Positions 5,552 through 6,127 of a stretch of 6,127 bases of DNA are shown here, piece by piece; position 1 is the stretch's first letter; every line of letters begins with the position of its first letter. The stretch covers positions 1 to 6,127 of the forward strand of contig PLYX01000120.1 in NCBI GenBank assembly GCA_003151895.1, read 5' to 3'. The DNA comes from Solirubrobacterales bacterium. GTDB taxonomy: Bacteria > Actinomycetota > Thermoleophilia > Solirubrobacterales > Solirubrobacteraceae. Both the position numbers and the translations under genes were made by a program. The notes beneath the pieces were generated by a model. It did not search any database. It was not told the DNA's origin and saw only the letters and a list, made by a program, of their open reading frames with translations.

Positions 5552-6127
5552 TTACTTCCTCCCCTTCTTGGAGTGACTACTGGCCTTCTTTGCCTTCTTC
5601 TTTACGCACCTGCCATGCTTCTTCATAAAACCCTTCTTGCAACTCTTGGGCTTGACCTTGACCTTCACCGCTGGCTTTTCCGCCACGAACGGCGGAACGT
5701 TCCCCGCGCCCGAGAACGTCGCGCTCGCGGGCGCGCCGAACACCGCCGGCGGCGGCGTCGGCGGCGGCTTGCACGCATCGCCGTTGTTGCAGGGGGGCGG
5801 GGAGGTGGACACGGGAAAGCCGCTGTCGACACGCGCGTCATAGATGTCCATACGGAAATCGTGATCCTGCGGCAGCAGCTGATCGGCGGTCGCGATGAAC
5901 ACGTCGTTGCCGTTCGGGGTCGCATCCAGGAACAACGATTCGGCGTCACCCGCAACGTTGGAGAGCGGATAGATATGGCCACCCTGATACTCGAATACGT
6001 CCTGACGACCATTGCTGTCATGCGGCACAAGCGCATCGTAGCTCTGGAAGAACAGTCGACTGCCATCTTCAGAGAAGGTGCGCACCTGATGCGGACTCTT
6101 TGGGGCGCTTGTGCACGTTCCGTGGGC
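5552..6127 (-). CDS. Beta-propeller-like (PD40/TolB type) secreted protein, C-terminal fragment
   Basis: Partial gene, open to the right edge: the frame continues through the last base of the window with no stop, so the GTG at 6085 is internal. 191 residues are visible. Two blade-like repeats can be seen. The first, at about residues 18-47, has FSEDGSRLFFQS, then ALVPHD and DVFEY. The second, at about 66-99, has FLDATPNGNDVFIAT, then LLPQD and DIYDAR. This is the pattern of PD40/WD40-like propeller repeats found in TolB and many secreted actinobacterial proteins. A Pro-rich linker (PPPTPPP) with a Cys pair at 113 and 119 follows. The tail has CKKGFMKKHGRC (Cys 163 and 174) and 16 Lys in the last 37 residues. 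Export is inferred from the fold, the Cys pairs and the gene partner; the signal peptide lies outside the window. The role is probably binding or scaffolding; no catalytic motif is visible. Confidence 0.8.
   Translation of the reverse strand, partial: AHGTCTSAPKSPHQVRTFSEDGSRLFFQSYDALVPHDSNGRQDVFEYQGGHIYPLSNVAGDAESLFLDATPNGNDVFIATADQLLPQDHDFRMDIYDARVDSGFPVSTSPPPCNNGDACKPPPTPPPAVFGAPASATFSGAGNVPPFVAEKPAVKVKVKPKSCKKGFMKKHGRCVKKKAKKASSHSKKGRK
5558..5562 (-). promoter_or_regulatory. Ribosome binding site embedded in the preceding gene
   Basis: On the minus strand GGAGG, within GGGGAGGAAG, lies 8 nt before the ATG at 5549. It overlaps the final Gly-Arg-Lys codons of the upstream propeller gene, whose TAA is 2 nt from the next start. 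Ribosomes finishing the first gene would expose or directly reload this site, so translational coupling is likely. Confidence 0.7.

Noticed and set aside
5552..6085. Complete 177-residue gene starting at the GTG at 6085
   Set aside because: The frame stays open to the window edge, the GTG lies within the propeller sequence and has no ribosome binding site, and no signal peptide follows it; it is the 3' part of a longer gene.
1..6127. CRISPR array, tRNA/rRNA genes, insertion sequences or phage genes
   Set aside because: No regularly spaced direct repeats, no tRNA- or rRNA-like sequence, no transposase, integrase or phage structural motifs were seen on either strand.

Overview
The window is GC-rich bacterial DNA with five genes, two of them cut by the window edges. 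Composition, the Lys-rich tails of the secreted proteins (with a CKKGFMKKHGRC element) and the style of the TetR-type regulator suggest an actinobacterium, most likely Thermoleophilia/Solirubrobacterales. That placement comes from remembered family style, not from a search.

Layout. (1) Positions 1-278, minus strand: N-terminal end of a membrane-anchored S41 (carboxy-terminal processing) peptidase, running off the left edge. (2) A 106-nt divergent intergenic region, 279-384, with a perfect 10-bp palindrome and a TAGGGT -10-like box exactly where a leaderless transcript for the next gene would need it. (3) 385-1635, plus strand: a complete 416-aa M16 zinc peptidase with the full HxxEH-x76-E signature; a 9-codon ORF overlaps its stop codon. 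(4) 1735-2796, minus strand and convergent with the peptidase: a TetR-type HTH regulator fused to a C-terminal winged-helix domain, carrying an in-frame palindromic DNA insertion in the linker. (5) 2871-5549, minus strand: an 892-aa secreted protein that I parse as four tandem modules of about 215 residues with the same four-cysteine pattern, ending in a poly-Lys tail. (6) 5552-6127, minus strand: the C-terminal end of a secreted beta-propeller-like (PD40/TolB/WD40-like) protein with a Cys/Lys tail, running off the right edge.

How they fit together. The propeller gene and the four-module gene are separated by 2 nt, and the strong ribosome binding site of the second lies inside the last codons of the first, so they are almost certainly co-transcribed and probably translationally coupled. 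Both products look exported and both end in Lys-rich tails, which suggests a shared location such as the cell surface. The regulator follows on the same strand 74 nt downstream, behind a large inverted repeat that could be a terminator or an operator. The two peptidase genes are a separate, divergent pair. The best candidates for something undescribed are the four-module Cys protein with its propeller partner, and the palindromic element inserted in the regulator.
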